The notes: generated from the sequence alone by a model not told the origin. Numbered from the stretch's first letter, positions 50,895 through 59,746 are shown. The stretch: 64,000 bases of DNA from Marinovum sp048263515 (GCF_048263515.1 NZ_JBLXEC010000015.1:1-64000); one strand, 5' to 3'. Numbers and translations: made by a program.

Positions 50895-52406
50895 CTACTC
50901 CCCGCGCGGAAATCGCTGGTTCTCCTCGACCACGTTCAGGTCCATGTGGTTGCGCATGTAGCGCTCGGAGGCCTTCTGCAGCGGCTGGTGATCCCAGGGA
51001 TAATAGGCACCGTTGCGCAGGGCCTCGTAGACCACATGTCGCCGCGCCTGGCTCTTGCGGACCTCGGCGTCGAACTGCTCGAGGTCCCAGCGCGCCGCCG
51101 CCTCCACCCGGAACCGCTCCAGCACCTCGGCGTGATCGGACCGCTCGGCCAGGTTGGTCATCTCCTGAGGGTCGTCCTCCAGGTTGAACAGCTGCTCGGG
51201 ATCGAGCGCGCAATTGGTGTATTTCCACCGCCCCGCCCGCAGCGCTACCAGCGGCGAATAGGAGGCCTCGGCGGCATATTCCATCGCCACCGGGCTCAGC
51301 CGCACCGCGCCGTTGCCCAGCGGCACCAGGCTCTCGCCGCTGGTCCAGGGCAGCACCTCGTCCATGCTGACTCCGGCCAGGTCACAGAGCGTCGGGCAGA
51401 CCTCGATGGTGCTCACCGGCGCCTCGACGAGCCCGGGCGCCATCTGCGGCGCCGAGATCATCAGCGGCACCCGGGCCGAACCTTCGAGGAAGGACATCTT
51501 GAACCACAGTCCCCGCTCGCCCAGCATGTCGCCGTGGTCCGAGACAAACAGGATGATCGCCTCCTGCCGCGTCGCCTCGAGCGCTTCCATCACCTCGCCG
51601 ATCTTGTCGTCGAGATAGGAGATATTGGCGAAATAGGCCCGCCGCGCCCGGCGGATGTCATCGCGGCTGATGTCGAAACCGCGCCAGTCGTTGGCGTCGA
51701 AGATGCGCTGCGAATGCGGGTCGTGATCGGCATAGTCCAGCGCCGGCATCTCGGGCAGCAGGTGTTCGCAATCGGCATAGAGATCCCAGTACTTGCGCCG
51801 CGCCACATACGGATCATGCGGGTGGGTGAAGCTCACGGTCAGGCACCAGGGCCGCGCATCATGGCCGCGCGCCATGTCATAGACCTTGCGGGTGGCGTGA
51901 TAGGCCACCTCGTCGTCGTACTCCATCTGGTTGGTGATCTTGGCCACGCCCGCCCCGGTGACGCTGCCCATGTTGTGATACCACCAGTCGATGCGCTCGC
52001 CGGGCTTGCGGTAGTCCGGGGTCCAGCCGAAATCGGCCGGGTAGATGTCGGTGGTCAGCCGCTCCTCGAAGCCGTGCAGCTGGTCAGGCCCGACAAAATG
52101 CATCTTGCCTGACAGGCAGGTGTGATAGCCGGCGCGGCGCAGGTGATGGGCATAGGTCGGGATCGACGAGGCGAACTCGGCGGCATTGTCATAGACCCCG
52201 GTGCCCGACGGCAGCTGCCCCGACATGAAGCCCGCACGCCCCGGCGCACAGAGCGGCGAGGCAGTATAGGCGTTGGCAAAACAGGTCGAGCGCAGCGCCA
52301 GCTTCCGCAGGTTCGGGGTGTGCAGCCAGTCGGCAGGACCATCGGGAAAGAAGGTGCCGTTGAGTTGATCGACCATGAAGATCAGGATGTTTGGCGCGTC
52401 CGACAT
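50895..52406 (-). CDS. betC: Choline-sulfatase
   Basis: The protein has 503 residues from MSDAPNILIFMVDQLNG. The sulfatase signature C-x-P-x-R is CAPGR, with Cys53 to be converted to formylglycine. The metal-binding VDQL and SDHGDMLGERGLWFK are intact. The C-terminal NHMDLNVVEENQRFPRGE is typical of BetC and not of aryl sulfatases. It releases choline from choline-O-sulfate for betaine synthesis or carbon. It stands alone, on the opposite strand, between acpS and lepB. Confidence 0.93.
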   Translation of the reverse strand: MSDAPNILIFMVDQLNGTFFPDGPADWLHTPNLRKLALRSTCFANAYTASPLCAPGRAGFMSGQLPSGTGVYDNAAEFASSIPTYAHHLRRAGYHTCLSGKMHFVGPDQLHGFEERLTTDIYPADFGWTPDYRKPGERIDWWYHNMGSVTGAGVAKITNQMEYDDEVAYHATRKVYDMARGHDARPWCLTVSFTHPHDPYVARRKYWDLYADCEHLLPEMPALDYADHDPHSQRIFDANDWRGFDISRDDIRRARRAYFANISYLDDKIGEVMEALEATRQEAIILFVSDHGDMLGERGLWFKMSFLEGSARVPLMISAPQMAPGLVEAPVSTIEVCPTLCDLAGVSMDEVLPWTSGESLVPLGNGAVRLSPVAMEYAAEASYSPLVALRAGRWKYTNCALDPEQLFNLEDDPQEMTNLAERSDHAEVLERFRVEAAARWDLEQFDAEVRKSQARRHVVYEALRNGAYYPWDHQPLQKASERYMRNHMDLNVVEENQRFPRGE

Positions 52407-52528
52407 GGAAATTCCTCGTGATTTGGCCGCAGCTTGGCAGGGCGCATGGCCCCGCGTAAAGCCCCCATCGCTTGACACCTTCGGCAGGGGACCGCATGTA
52501 GCCTGCGACAGACAACCCGGGGAGCCCC

Positions 52529-53368
52529 ATGTCCATGGCCGAGGAAAAGAAAGGCAATGCGATCGTCGAGACGGTCAAGACCATTGTCTATGCATTGCTG
52601 ATTGCGGGTGTCTTCCGCACGCTGTTCTTTCAGCCGTTCTGGATCCCCTCGGGCTCGATGAAGGACACGCTGCTGATCGGCGACTTCCTCTTCGTGAACA
52701 AGATGGCCTACGGCTATTCCTATGCCTCCTGCCCGTCGATCATCGTGCCGCGTTTCGGCATCGATCTGGATGCCACGGATTTCTGCGGCTGGGCGGATGG
52801 CGACAATGACCGGCTGTTTGGCTCAGAGCCCGAGCGCGGCGATGTCGCGGTGTTCCGGCATCCGGTGACCGGCCGCGACTTCATCAAGCGCGTGGTGGGC
52901 CTGCCGGGTGAGAAGATCCAGGTCAAGGCGGGCGTGCTGCACATCAACGGCACCCCGGTCGAGCTGGAAGAGGATGGCCTGTTCGAAGAGGTCGCCGGTC
53001 CGCAGGGGCCGCAGCGGCTCAGCCCGCGCTGCTCGAACGCGCCGGTGGGCGAAGGCGCGATGTGCCAGAAGCAGAAGTACATCGAAACCCTGCCCGAAGG
53101 CACCCGCCATTCGATCCTCGATATCGGCCGGCAGTCGTCGGACAACACGCCGGTCTTTACCGTGCCCGAGGGGCATTACTTCATGATGGGCGACAACCGC
53201 GACAATTCCACCGACTCGCGCTTTCCGCAGCAGGTCGGCGGCGTCGGCATGGTGCCCTTCGAAAACCTCGTCGGCCGGGCAGATCGGGTGATGTTCTCCT
53301 CCGGTGGCAGCTCGATGCTGTACTTCTGGACCTGGCGGGGTGATCGCTTCTTCAAGAGGATCGAGTGA
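52529..53368 (+). CDS. lepB: Signal peptidase I
   Basis: The protein has 279 residues. One N-terminal membrane helix (about 16-34) precedes WIPSGSMKDTLL with nucleophile Ser43. The general base Lys120 lies in DFIKRVVGLPGEKI. FMMGDNRDNSTDSR is the third signature. It cleaves secretory signal peptides on the periplasmic side. Its stop overlaps the rnc start (GTG 53365) by 4 bases. Confidence 0.97.
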   Translation: MSMAEEKKGNAIVETVKTIVYALLIAGVFRTLFFQPFWIPSGSMKDTLLIGDFLFVNKMAYGYSYASCPSIIVPRFGIDLDATDFCGWADGDNDRLFGSEPERGDVAVFRHPVTGRDFIKRVVGLPGEKIQVKAGVLHINGTPVELEEDGLFEEVAGPQGPQRLSPRCSNAPVGEGAMCQKQKYIETLPEGTRHSILDIGRQSSDNTPVFTVPEGHYFMMGDNRDNSTDSRFPQQVGGVGMVPFENLVGRADRVMFSSGGSSMLYFWTWRGDRFFKRIE

Positions 53369-54048
53369 AGCTCTCGGCGGAACTGAAGGCGCTGCAGGCG
53401 CGGGTGGGGTATGAATTCTCCGACCCGCGTCATCTGGTGCGCGCGGTGACCCATGCCTCGATGTCGACGCCGACGCGCAGCGACAACCAGCGGCTCGAAT
53501 TCCTCGGCGATCGGGTGCTGGGCCTCGTGATGGCCGAAGCGCTGCTGGCCGCAGACACCCGCGCCACCGAGGGTCAGCTGGCGCCGCGCTTCAATGCACT
53601 GGTGCGCAAGGAGACCTGCGCCGACGTGGCCCGCCAGATCGATCTGGGCGCGGCGATGAAGCTCGGCCGGTCGGAGATGCTCTCTGGCGGCCGGCGCAAG
53701 ATGGCGCTGCTGGGGGATGCGATGGAGGCCGTGATCGCTGCCGTCTACCTCGATGGCGGCTTCGACGCGGCCAAGGCGCTGGTGCTGCGGCTCTGGGGCA
53801 AGCGCATCGACAAGGTCGAGGATGACGCCCGCGACGCCAAGACCAGCCTGCAGGAATGGGCCCAGGCCCGTGGCCAGAAGCCGCCGGTCTACGACCAGAT
53901 CAGCCGCTCTGGGCCGGACCATGCGCCGGTCTTTGTCATCGAGGTGCGGCTCGACAGTGGCCAGAACGCGCGCGCCGAGGCCGGCTCGAAGCGCCAGGCC
54001 GAACATGCCGCCGCCAAGGCGCTGCTCGACAGCCTGACTGAGGGCTGA
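53365..54048 (+). CDS. rnc: Ribonuclease III
   Basis: The protein has 227 residues. NQRLEFLGDRVLGLVMAEAL (about 44-63) is the RIII signature with the catalytic acidic residues. GDAMEAVIAAVYLDGG adds the second set. The C-terminal double-stranded-RNA-binding domain (SLQEWAQARGQKPPVYD and KRQAEHAAAKALLDSL) is complete. It starts with GTG overlapping lepB. Confidence 0.97.
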   Translation: MKLSAELKALQARVGYEFSDPRHLVRAVTHASMSTPTRSDNQRLEFLGDRVLGLVMAEALLAADTRATEGQLAPRFNALVRKETCADVARQIDLGAAMKLGRSEMLSGGRRKMALLGDAMEAVIAAVYLDGGFDAAKALVLRLWGKRIDKVEDDARDAKTSLQEWAQARGQKPPVYDQISRSGPDHAPVFVIEVRLDSGQNARAEAGSKRQAEHAAAKALLDSLTEG

Positions 54049-54089
54049 CCGGGGCCTGCGCTGGCAGGCCCCGACGATCCGGGTGCGCT

Positions 54090-54743
54090 CTAGAAAAAGG
54101 ACAGCACGTGGGCGATCGCCCCCGAGGTATTGACCGCCAGCGTCAGGCTGAAGGCCAGCGCCGCGGTGGCAATCTTCTGCCGCGGTTCCAGCTGGCCGAG
54201 CTCGCGGCGCAGGTTGCGGGTCTCCTCCTGCGGGATCGGTTCGCACATCAGCCGCCGCACCAGTGTCTCGTGCCGCCATTGCGCATCGGCGCCGGTCAGC
54301 CGCGCCGTGCCGGTCCTGCGGGCGCGGCGCTGGAGGTCGCTGCGCGTGGCCGAACCGGGCTGGCCGGGCCGCGCCGGCGGACGGGCCAGCGCATCGAGAA
54401 AGGTGATCCGGTCGAGCACGGTGCCGGCATCGAGCCAGGCGATCTCGGCCACCGGATGGCGCGCCACCAGCGCCTGTGTCAGCCGCGCCAGTTCCAGCTC
54501 AGCCGTCTCGGCGTCGGCGGCCGTGACCGTGAGCGCAAAACTGCGCGTTCTACCCCGGCCGGTGGCCTCGAGCGTCACCGCAGAGGGGGGCGTGCCCGGA
54601 CGGCAGAACCTTTCGATATCCATCCGCATCCGGGCTTCGGTGAGGTCGGGACGTTTGTCCGCCCCGACAGGCAGGCGCAGCCGCGCGGTGCGTGAGACCA
54701 GCGCCTGTTGTGACTTCGGGATTGTTTCGATGTGAGTGATCAT
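54090..54743 (-). CDS. Hypothetical protein with C-terminal membrane segment
   Basis: The protein has 217 residues. It is soluble-looking and Arg/Ala-rich for about 185 residues (LTVTAADAETAELELARLTQ), then a single hydrophobic segment (IATAALAFSLTLAVNTSGAI) reaches the C-terminus and may be a tail anchor. No family was recognised. It lies on the opposite strand between rnc and era, two genes usually adjacent in this group, so it looks like an accessory insertion. Alternative starts exist near 54630. Confidence 0.65.
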   Translation of the reverse strand: MITHIETIPKSQQALVSRTARLRLPVGADKRPDLTEARMRMDIERFCRPGTPPSAVTLEATGRGRTRSFALTVTAADAETAELELARLTQALVARHPVAEIAWLDAGTVLDRITFLDALARPPARPGQPGSATRSDLQRRARRTGTARLTGADAQWRHETLVRRLMCEPIPQEETRNLRRELGQLEPRQKIATAALAFSLTLAVNTSGAIAHVLSFF

Positions 54744-54981
54744 TCGGCGAACCTAGGCAGCGATTCGGGCCCAAATTCGGGCCAATTATAGCAAGAGCGC
54801 CTGATTGTTGCGAAAGTTGTGGGCAATTTCGCCATAGTGCGCGTCAGATCGTGAACAATGATTTTTCGGCAGGCCCGTGTCGCGACCCCCGGGGCAGTCT
54901 GGCCGGGGGGCGGTTTCACCTCTGGTTTTAAGGGCGGATCTGCGTTACTCGCAGTGGATTGTTGACAGGAAACCTGACCCC

Positions 54982-55890
54982 ATGACCACACGCGCCGGAT
55001 TCGTCGCCCTGATCGGAGAGCCCAACGCGGGCAAATCGACCCTCACCAACCGCATGGTGGGGGCCAAGGTGTCGATCGTGACCCACAAGGTGCAGACCAC
55101 CCGCGCCCGCATCCGCGGCGTGGCGATCGAGGGCGACAGCCAGATCGTCTTTGTCGACACGCCGGGCCTCTTCACACCGCGCCGCCGGCTTGACCGGGCA
55201 ATGGTCGCCGCGGCCTGGAGCGGGGCGGCAGATGCCGATATCGTCGTGCTGCTGGTCGAGGCGCATCGCGGCGTGACCGCCGGCGTCGAGAGCATCCTCG
55301 AAGGGCTGGAAGACATCGGCAAGGGCCGCCGGGTGGCGCTGGCGATCAACAAGATCGACCGGGTGAAATCCGACGTGCTGCTGGCCCTGACCGAGGATCT
55401 GAACGCGCGCTTTGCCTTTGAAGAGACCTTCATGATCTCGGCCGAAAAGGGCTATGGCTGCGACGATCTGAAGAAATGGCTGGCCGAGCAACTGCCCGAA
55501 GAGCCTTGGCTCTATCCCGAGGACCAGATTGCCGATCTGCCGCTCAGGATGATCGCCGCCGAGATGACCCGCGAGAAGCTGACCCTGCGGCTGCACCAGG
55601 AGCTGCCCTACCAGCTGACCGTCGAGACCGAGAACTGGGAAGAGCGCAAGGACGGCACCGCGCGCATCGACCAGGTGGTCTATGTGGCGCGCGACGGCCA
55701 CAAGGGCATTGTGCTGGGCAACAAGGGCGAGTCGATCAAGGCGATCTCCAAGGCCGCACGCGAAGAGCTGGAAGAATTCCTCGGCCGCCGGGTGCACCTG
55801 TTCCTGCAGGTCAAGGTGCGCGAGAAATGGCTGGAAGAGGCCGCGCGTTATTCCGAGATGGGTCTCGATTTCCGCGACGGCAATGGCTGA
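54982..55890 (+). CDS. era: GTPase Era
   Basis: The protein has 302 residues. The G1 loop GEPNAGKSTLTNR is at about 11-23. DTPGLFTPRRRLDRAM (G3) and NKIDRVK (G4) follow. The C-terminal KH domain (VVYVARDGHKGIVLGNKGES, IKAISKAAREELEEFLG) binds 16S rRNA 3' end. It assists 30S ribosome maturation. CAGG precedes the ATG. A strong hairpin follows. Confidence 0.98.
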   Translation: MTTRAGFVALIGEPNAGKSTLTNRMVGAKVSIVTHKVQTTRARIRGVAIEGDSQIVFVDTPGLFTPRRRLDRAMVAAAWSGAADADIVVLLVEAHRGVTAGVESILEGLEDIGKGRRVALAINKIDRVKSDVLLALTEDLNARFAFEETFMISAEKGYGCDDLKKWLAEQLPEEPWLYPEDQIADLPLRMIAAEMTREKLTLRLHQELPYQLTVETENWEERKDGTARIDQVVYVARDGHKGIVLGNKGESIKAISKAAREELEEFLGRRVHLFLQVKVREKWLEEAARYSEMGLDFRDGNG

Positions 55891-55897
55891 AAAAGGC

Positions 55898-55932
55898 GTC
55901 GGGGCTCCGGTAGATCCGACCGGAGCCCCGAC
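55898..55932 (+). terminator. Hairpin after era
   Basis: GTCGGGGCTCCGG and CCGGAGCCCCGAC form a perfect 13-base-pair stem with a 9-base loop, 7 bases after the era stop codon. No T-tract follows. The rest of the gap to 56149 contains no gene I can support. Confidence 0.65.
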
Positions 55933-56149
55933 AGGTGCCGGCGCCTCTGGGGAGAGAGCGACACGCCGGCGCGCCACGAGACAGACAGGGGCGGCGGGGA
56001 CAGACACCCGGTTCCAGTATGCGCCCCGGCCTGCGACGGGCGGGACCCTGCTGAACGCCCGCTCGCGGCTGAGGGAACGTGACTGTGTCTCTGATGTAGA
56101 TCGCCGGGCGAGGTAATCAAATGACAAAATCGGTCAAGGTGTTCCTGTC

Positions 56150-56473
56150 ATGCGGTTGACGGCAGATTTCTGGGTGGCGGCCTATATCGCGCGGCTCAGA
56201 CAGGCGGATATCCCGGCCTTCGTGGTGGCGCATGGCGACGACACCTCGGGCATGGTGATGGTCAAGCTCAACACGCTGGACGGCGAGGCGCGGCTTTATC
56301 ACCGGATGCACGACCTGATGGCCGACGAAACTCGCTGGCAGGAGATGCAGGCCGGCCCCGAGGCCGAGGTCGACGCGGCTCTGGCGCGGCAGCGGGCGAT
56401 GGACCCCGACCTCTGGGTGATCGAGGTCGAGGACCGCGCCGGGCGCCACCTGCTGGACAGCGGCGGGCTTTGA
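56150..56473 (+). CDS. DUF1491-family protein
   Basis: The protein has 107 residues. MRLTADFWVAAYIARLRQAD, then GMVMVKLNTLDGEARLYHRM and DPDLWVIEVEDRAGRHLL, match alphaproteobacterial DUF1491. The gene typically sits between era and recO, as here, and its stop is directly followed by recO. No enzymatic motif is visible and the function is unknown. Confidence 0.92.
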   Translation: MRLTADFWVAAYIARLRQADIPAFVVAHGDDTSGMVMVKLNTLDGEARLYHRMHDLMADETRWQEMQAGPEAEVDAALARQRAMDPDLWVIEVEDRAGRHLLDSGGL

Positions 56474-56489
56474 GGCCAGCGTGGCCGGC

Positions 56490-57206
56490 ATGGATTGGCG
56501 CGACACCGGCATACTTCTGAGTATCAGGCATCATGGCGAGACCTCGGCCATCGTCGAGGCCTTCACCCCCGAACACGGCCGCCACGCCGGCGTGGTGCGC
56601 GGCGCCACCAGCCGCAAGCTGGGCCCCGTGCTGCAGCCCGGCGCGCAGCTCGACCTGCATTGGCGGGCGCGGCTGGAAGAGCATCTGGGCGCCTTCACGG
56701 TGGAACTGCAGCGGTCTCGCGCGGTGCAGGCGATGGGCAGCCGGCTGGCGCTTTCCGGGCTGAACGCGGTCTGCGCGCTGCTGTCCTTCTGCCTGCCCGA
56801 GCGGGAACCCCATGGCGCGCTCTACCTGCGCAGCGAGCAGCTGCTCGACTTGCTGGGGCAGGACGATCTCTGGCCGCTGGCCTATCTGCGCTGGGAAATG
56901 GCGCTGCTGGAGGAACTGGGCTACGGCCTCGACCTCTCGGCCTGCGCGGTGACGGGCGCCAGCGAGGGGCTGGCCTATATCTCGCCGAAATCCGGCCGCG
57001 CGGTCTCTGTCGCGGGCGCCGGGGACTGGGCCGACCGGCTGCTGCCCCTGCCCGAGGTGATGCTGGGCCGCGGACCGGCCGAGACCGCCGAAATTGCCGC
57101 CGGGCTGCGGGTTACCGGCTATTTCCTGTCGGAGAAACTGGCGCCCGCGCTGGGGCATCGGCCCCTGCCCGAGGCACGCGGGCGGTTTGTCGAGCGGCTG
57201 CGCTAG
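56490..57206 (+). CDS. recO: DNA repair protein RecO
   Basis: The protein has 238 residues from MDWRDTGILLSIRHHGETSA, the usual RecO start. A GTG at 56481, 5 bases after GAGG, is an equally possible start that adds 3 residues. The N-terminal OB fold (AIVEAFTPEHGRHAGVVRGA) and the helical C-terminal domain are present. The zinc-binding cysteines of some RecO are largely missing (only Cys in LSACAVTG). It loads RecA on SSB-coated DNA with RecR. Confidence 0.94.
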   Translation: MDWRDTGILLSIRHHGETSAIVEAFTPEHGRHAGVVRGATSRKLGPVLQPGAQLDLHWRARLEEHLGAFTVELQRSRAVQAMGSRLALSGLNAVCALLSFCLPEREPHGALYLRSEQLLDLLGQDDLWPLAYLRWEMALLEELGYGLDLSACAVTGASEGLAYISPKSGRAVSVAGAGDWADRLLPLPEVMLGRGPAETAEIAAGLRVTGYFLSEKLAPALGHRPLPEARGRFVERLR

Positions 57207-57269
57207 GGATTTTCACGGGCCGCCTGCGGCGGGCAGGTTTTTGGGAGATTGGGCGGGTGTGAGCCCTTT

Positions 57270-57342
57270 GAGGTCCGGGGGTTGCGTGGGGTCGGAGGGA
57301 GGTGCGGCGTATTTTGGAAAGAGAAGAAGATCAGGTCTGGCG
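57270..57342. repeat. Direct repeat, first copy, downstream of the META genes
   Basis: These 73 bases are closely similar to 57396-57468 (shared GCGGCGTATT, GGAAAGAGAAGAAG, TCAGNTCTGGCG). The second copy includes the stop codon of the META gene at 57457. The first therefore carries a relic of the same 3' end, ACC-TGA read on the minus strand. Confidence 0.75.
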
Positions 57343-57395
57343 TGGCGGGCGAAGACGGGCGTTTCGCGGTTGGAGTCGTTGCGCATGTGCCTCCT
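57331..57395 (-). pseudogene. Relic of a third META-domain gene (3' end only)
   Basis: On the minus strand it can be read as RNDSNRETPVFARH, with one frame shift before the final stop. This matches the end of the neighbouring META protein, RNEAGREMVFISTPRQN. Similarity fades after about 20 codons upstream. This and the repeated 3' flank imply that a tandem copy was lost. Confidence 0.55.
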
Positions 57396-57468
57396 GAGGC
57401 CCGGGGGTGGTGCGGGGTCAGGGGGCGGTGCGGCGTATTCGGGAAAGAGAAGAAGGTCAGTTCTGGCG
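57396..57468. repeat. Direct repeat, second copy
   Basis: This is the partner of 57270-57342, overlapping the last four codons of the META gene that ends at 57457. It contains the AAATAC-type tract also seen in degenerate form at 6546 and 42712. Confidence 0.75.
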
Positions 57469-57852
57469 GGGGGTGCTGATGAAGACCATTTCGCGGCCAG
57501 CCTCGTTGCGCAGGGTCAGGCGGGTGCCGTCGATTTCCGACAGGGTCATGTCGCGCAGGGCGGTGATGAAGGCGGCTTCCTGCTCGAAATGCAGGCACAT
57601 GCGCTGGGTGAGGGCGAGGCTTTCGGCATTGAACCCGGGCATCGGGCGGGTCTGCACGCCGAAGAAGCGGTTGCAGGGCGTGCTGCCGGCGATCTGGGCG
57701 GGCGCCGGGAAGCTGAGCGTGGCGCTGGCCTCGAAGGGGGCGCCGTCGATGCTCTGGAGTTTCCAGAGGATGTCGGTGTCTTGCGCACCGCTCAGCGTCG
57801 CTGAGAGGCTGGCAAAGGCGGATGTGGCCGCGGCGAGGAGTGTCTGTGTCAT
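57457..57852 (-). CDS. META-domain (HslJ-like) protein 1
   Basis: The protein has 131 residues. A short hydrophobic N-terminus (TLLAAATSAFASLSA) is probably a signal peptide. The META/DUF306 fold shows LWKLQSIDGAPFEASATLSF, STPCNRFFGVQT, LALTQRMCLHFEQEAAFITAL and LRNEAGREMVF. It is homologous to the adjacent gene at 57905, also 131 codons, indicating tandem duplication. It likely acts at the envelope; the function of HslJ-like proteins is poorly known. Confidence 0.88.
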   Translation of the reverse strand: MTQTLLAAATSAFASLSATLSGAQDTDILWKLQSIDGAPFEASATLSFPAPAQIAGSTPCNRFFGVQTRPMPGFNAESLALTQRMCLHFEQEAAFITALRDMTLSEIDGTRLTLRNEAGREMVFISTPRQN

Positions 57853-57904
57853 GCGCTCAATCTAACCGCCCGGGCGCGGAGCAACAGCCCGGTAACAGGC
57901 TTTG

Positions 57905-58300
57905 TCATTCCGGCACGGCGGAAAACACCATCTCGCCGCCCTCGTCGTTCGACAGGATCAGCGTGTCGCCCTGAACCTCGGCCAGGGTCATGGCGCCCAG
58001 TGCGGCGAGATAGGCCTGTTCTGCCCCCAGATCGGGGCAGGCGCGGCGGGTGCTGCGCAGCGGGCCGGTGCCGAACCAGGGATAGGGTTTTGTCTGGCTG
58101 CCGGAGAAGCTGTTGCAGGGGCCGCGGCCGGTGATCTGCCCCTCGGCCGGAAAGGCGAGCGTCGCCTCGGCGGCAAACAGCCGGCCGTCGAGGCTCTGCA
58201 GTTGCCAGGTGACATCACCGGCGCCATAGGCGGCAAGCGTTTCATCGCTGTCGCAGGTCGACAACAGGGTGGCGGCGATCAGGGGCAGGGCTAGTTTCAT
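57905..58300 (-). CDS. META-domain (HslJ-like) lipoprotein 2
   Basis: The protein has 131 residues. The signal ends in LLSTC, a plausible lipobox (Cys16), unlike its paralogue. Domain landmarks are TWQLQSLDGRLFAAEATLAF, RGPCNSFSGSQTKPYPWF, RSTRRACPDLGAEQAYLAAL and LSNDEGGEMVF, in the same order as in the paralogue. The 52-base spacing between the two genes and the matching strand suggest one operon. Confidence 0.87.
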   Translation of the reverse strand: MKLALPLIAATLLSTCDSDETLAAYGAGDVTWQLQSLDGRLFAAEATLAFPAEGQITGRGPCNSFSGSQTKPYPWFGTGPLRSTRRACPDLGAEQAYLAALGAMTLAEVQGDTLILSNDEGGEMVFSAVPE

Positions 58301-58386
58301 CCTTCTGACATAGGCGACAGGCGCGGAAATGAAATATCCCGCAAGCTCTCTTCACTGTCAGCCCCTTGAGAGATAGAAGCGAACAC

Positions 58387-59052
58387 ATGCGTTGGACCCT
58401 GCCAAATATCCTCACCGTGCTGCGGCTTGCCGCGGCTCCTGCCGTGCCGCTGATGTTCCTCTACTGGGCCCGGCCCTATGCGGATATCGCGGCGCTGGTG
58501 CTGTTTCTCACCGCGGCCGTGACCGACTGGTTCGACGGCTACCTGGCGCGGGCCTGGAAGCAGGAGACCAAGATCGGCACCATGCTCGACCCGATCGCCG
58601 ACAAGGCGATGGTGGTGATCGCGCTGATGGTGATCGCGGCCTATTCGTCCTATTCACCCTGGCTGGTGCTGCCGGCGACGGTGATCCTGTTCCGCGAGGT
58701 CTTTGTCTCGGGGCTGCGGGAATTCCTCGGCGACGTGGCGGGCACGCTCAAGGTGACCAAGCTGGCGAAATGGAAGACAACCCTGCAGATGGTCGCGATT
58801 GCGGTGCTGTTCAGCCAGGGTATCTTTGAGCATTATTTCGGCATGTGGTCTTATGGCATGGACCAGCAGATGGTGGTCGACATCCTCGAGCGGCGCGAAA
58901 GCGACGAGATGGGGCTGACCTGGATCTACAGCGGCATGTTCTGGTCGGGCTACATCGGGCTGGTGCTGCTCTGGGTGGCGGCTGCTCTGACGCTGATCAC
59001 CGGCTTTGACTACTTCCGCAAGGCGCTGCCGCATCTGAAGGAGGAAGGCTGA
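58387..59052 (+). CDS. pgsA: CDP-diacylglycerol-glycerol-3-phosphate 3-phosphatidyltransferase
   Basis: The protein has 221 residues from MRWTLPNILTVLRLAAAP. The CDP-alcohol phosphotransferase motif DWFDGYLARAWKQETKIG is followed by TMLDPIADK, giving the D-x2-D-G...G-x3-D-x3-D pattern. About five membrane helices are present. It makes phosphatidylglycerophosphate in the inner membrane. The stop overlaps the moaD ATG (TGATG). Confidence 0.96.
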   Translation: MRWTLPNILTVLRLAAAPAVPLMFLYWARPYADIAALVLFLTAAVTDWFDGYLARAWKQETKIGTMLDPIADKAMVVIALMVIAAYSSYSPWLVLPATVILFREVFVSGLREFLGDVAGTLKVTKLAKWKTTLQMVAIAVLFSQGIFEHYFGMWSYGMDQQMVVDILERRESDEMGLTWIYSGMFWSGYIGLVLLWVAAALTLITGFDYFRKALPHLKEEG

Positions 59053-59297
59053 TGGACGTGCTCTATTTCGCCTGGGTGCGTGAGCGGATCGGCGTGCCGA
59101 AGGAGCGGGTCGAGACCGGGGCGGCCACGGTCGCCGAACTGGTGGCCGAGTTGAAGGCGCGCGAGCCGCGCTACGAGGCGGCCTTTGCCGATCTCTCGGC
59201 CCTGCGCGTGGCGGTCGACCAGGAGCTGACGGATTTCGACGCGGCGCTGGAAGGCGCGCGCGAGGTGGCCTTCTTTCCGCCGATGACCGGGGGCTGA
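59052..59297 (+). CDS. moaD: Molybdopterin synthase small subunit
   Basis: The protein has 81 residues with a ubiquitin-like beta-grasp fold and the C-terminal Gly-Gly (PPMTGG) that is thiocarboxylated. LYFAWVRERIGV is the family start. It supplies sulfur for molybdopterin with MoaE, encoded 5 bases downstream. Confidence 0.95.
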   Translation: MDVLYFAWVRERIGVPKERVETGAATVAELVAELKAREPRYEAAFADLSALRVAVDQELTDFDAALEGAREVAFFPPMTGG

Positions 59298-59302
59298 GGC
59301 CG

Positions 59303-59746
59303 ATGCAGGTACGGGTGCAGCAGGAGGCTTTCGATCTGGGCGCCGAGGCCGCGGCCTTTGCCAGCGCGCAACGCGACATGGGCGCGGTCGTCACCTTCAC
59401 CGGCATCGTGCGCGACGGCGCGCAGGGCGGCATGGTGGCGATGGAGATCGAGCATTATCCGGGCATGACCCAGAAGGCGCTCGAGGCGATTGCCGCCGAG
59501 GCGGTCGAGCGCTGGGGGCTGGGCGATGCCCTGGTGATCCACCGGCTCGGGCGTCTGGGCCGGGACGAAATGATCATGATGGTCGCCACGGCGGCGCGGC
59601 ATCGCAAGGCGGCTTTCGAGGCGGCCGAGTTCCTGATGGACTATCTCAAGAGCCGGGCGCCGTTCTGGAAGAAAGAGATCGGGGCGGACGGAGCTGAATG
59701 GGTTGCCGCCAGGGACGAAGACGAGGCTGCGTTGACGCGGTGGTGA
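59303..59746 (+). CDS. moaE: Molybdopterin synthase catalytic subunit
   Basis: The protein has 147 residues. GAVVTFTGIVRDGAQGG (about 29-45), MEIEHYPGMTQKAL, IHRLGRLGRDEMIMMV, SRAPFWKKEIGADG with the catalytic Lys pair, and WVAARDEDEAALTRW at the C-terminus are all present. With MoaD it converts precursor Z to molybdopterin. It ends the pgsA-moaD-moaE unit. Confidence 0.97.
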   Translation: MQVRVQQEAFDLGAEAAAFASAQRDMGAVVTFTGIVRDGAQGGMVAMEIEHYPGMTQKALEAIAAEAVERWGLGDALVIHRLGRLGRDEMIMMVATAARHRKAAFEAAEFLMDYLKSRAPFWKKEIGADGAEWVAARDEDEAALTRW

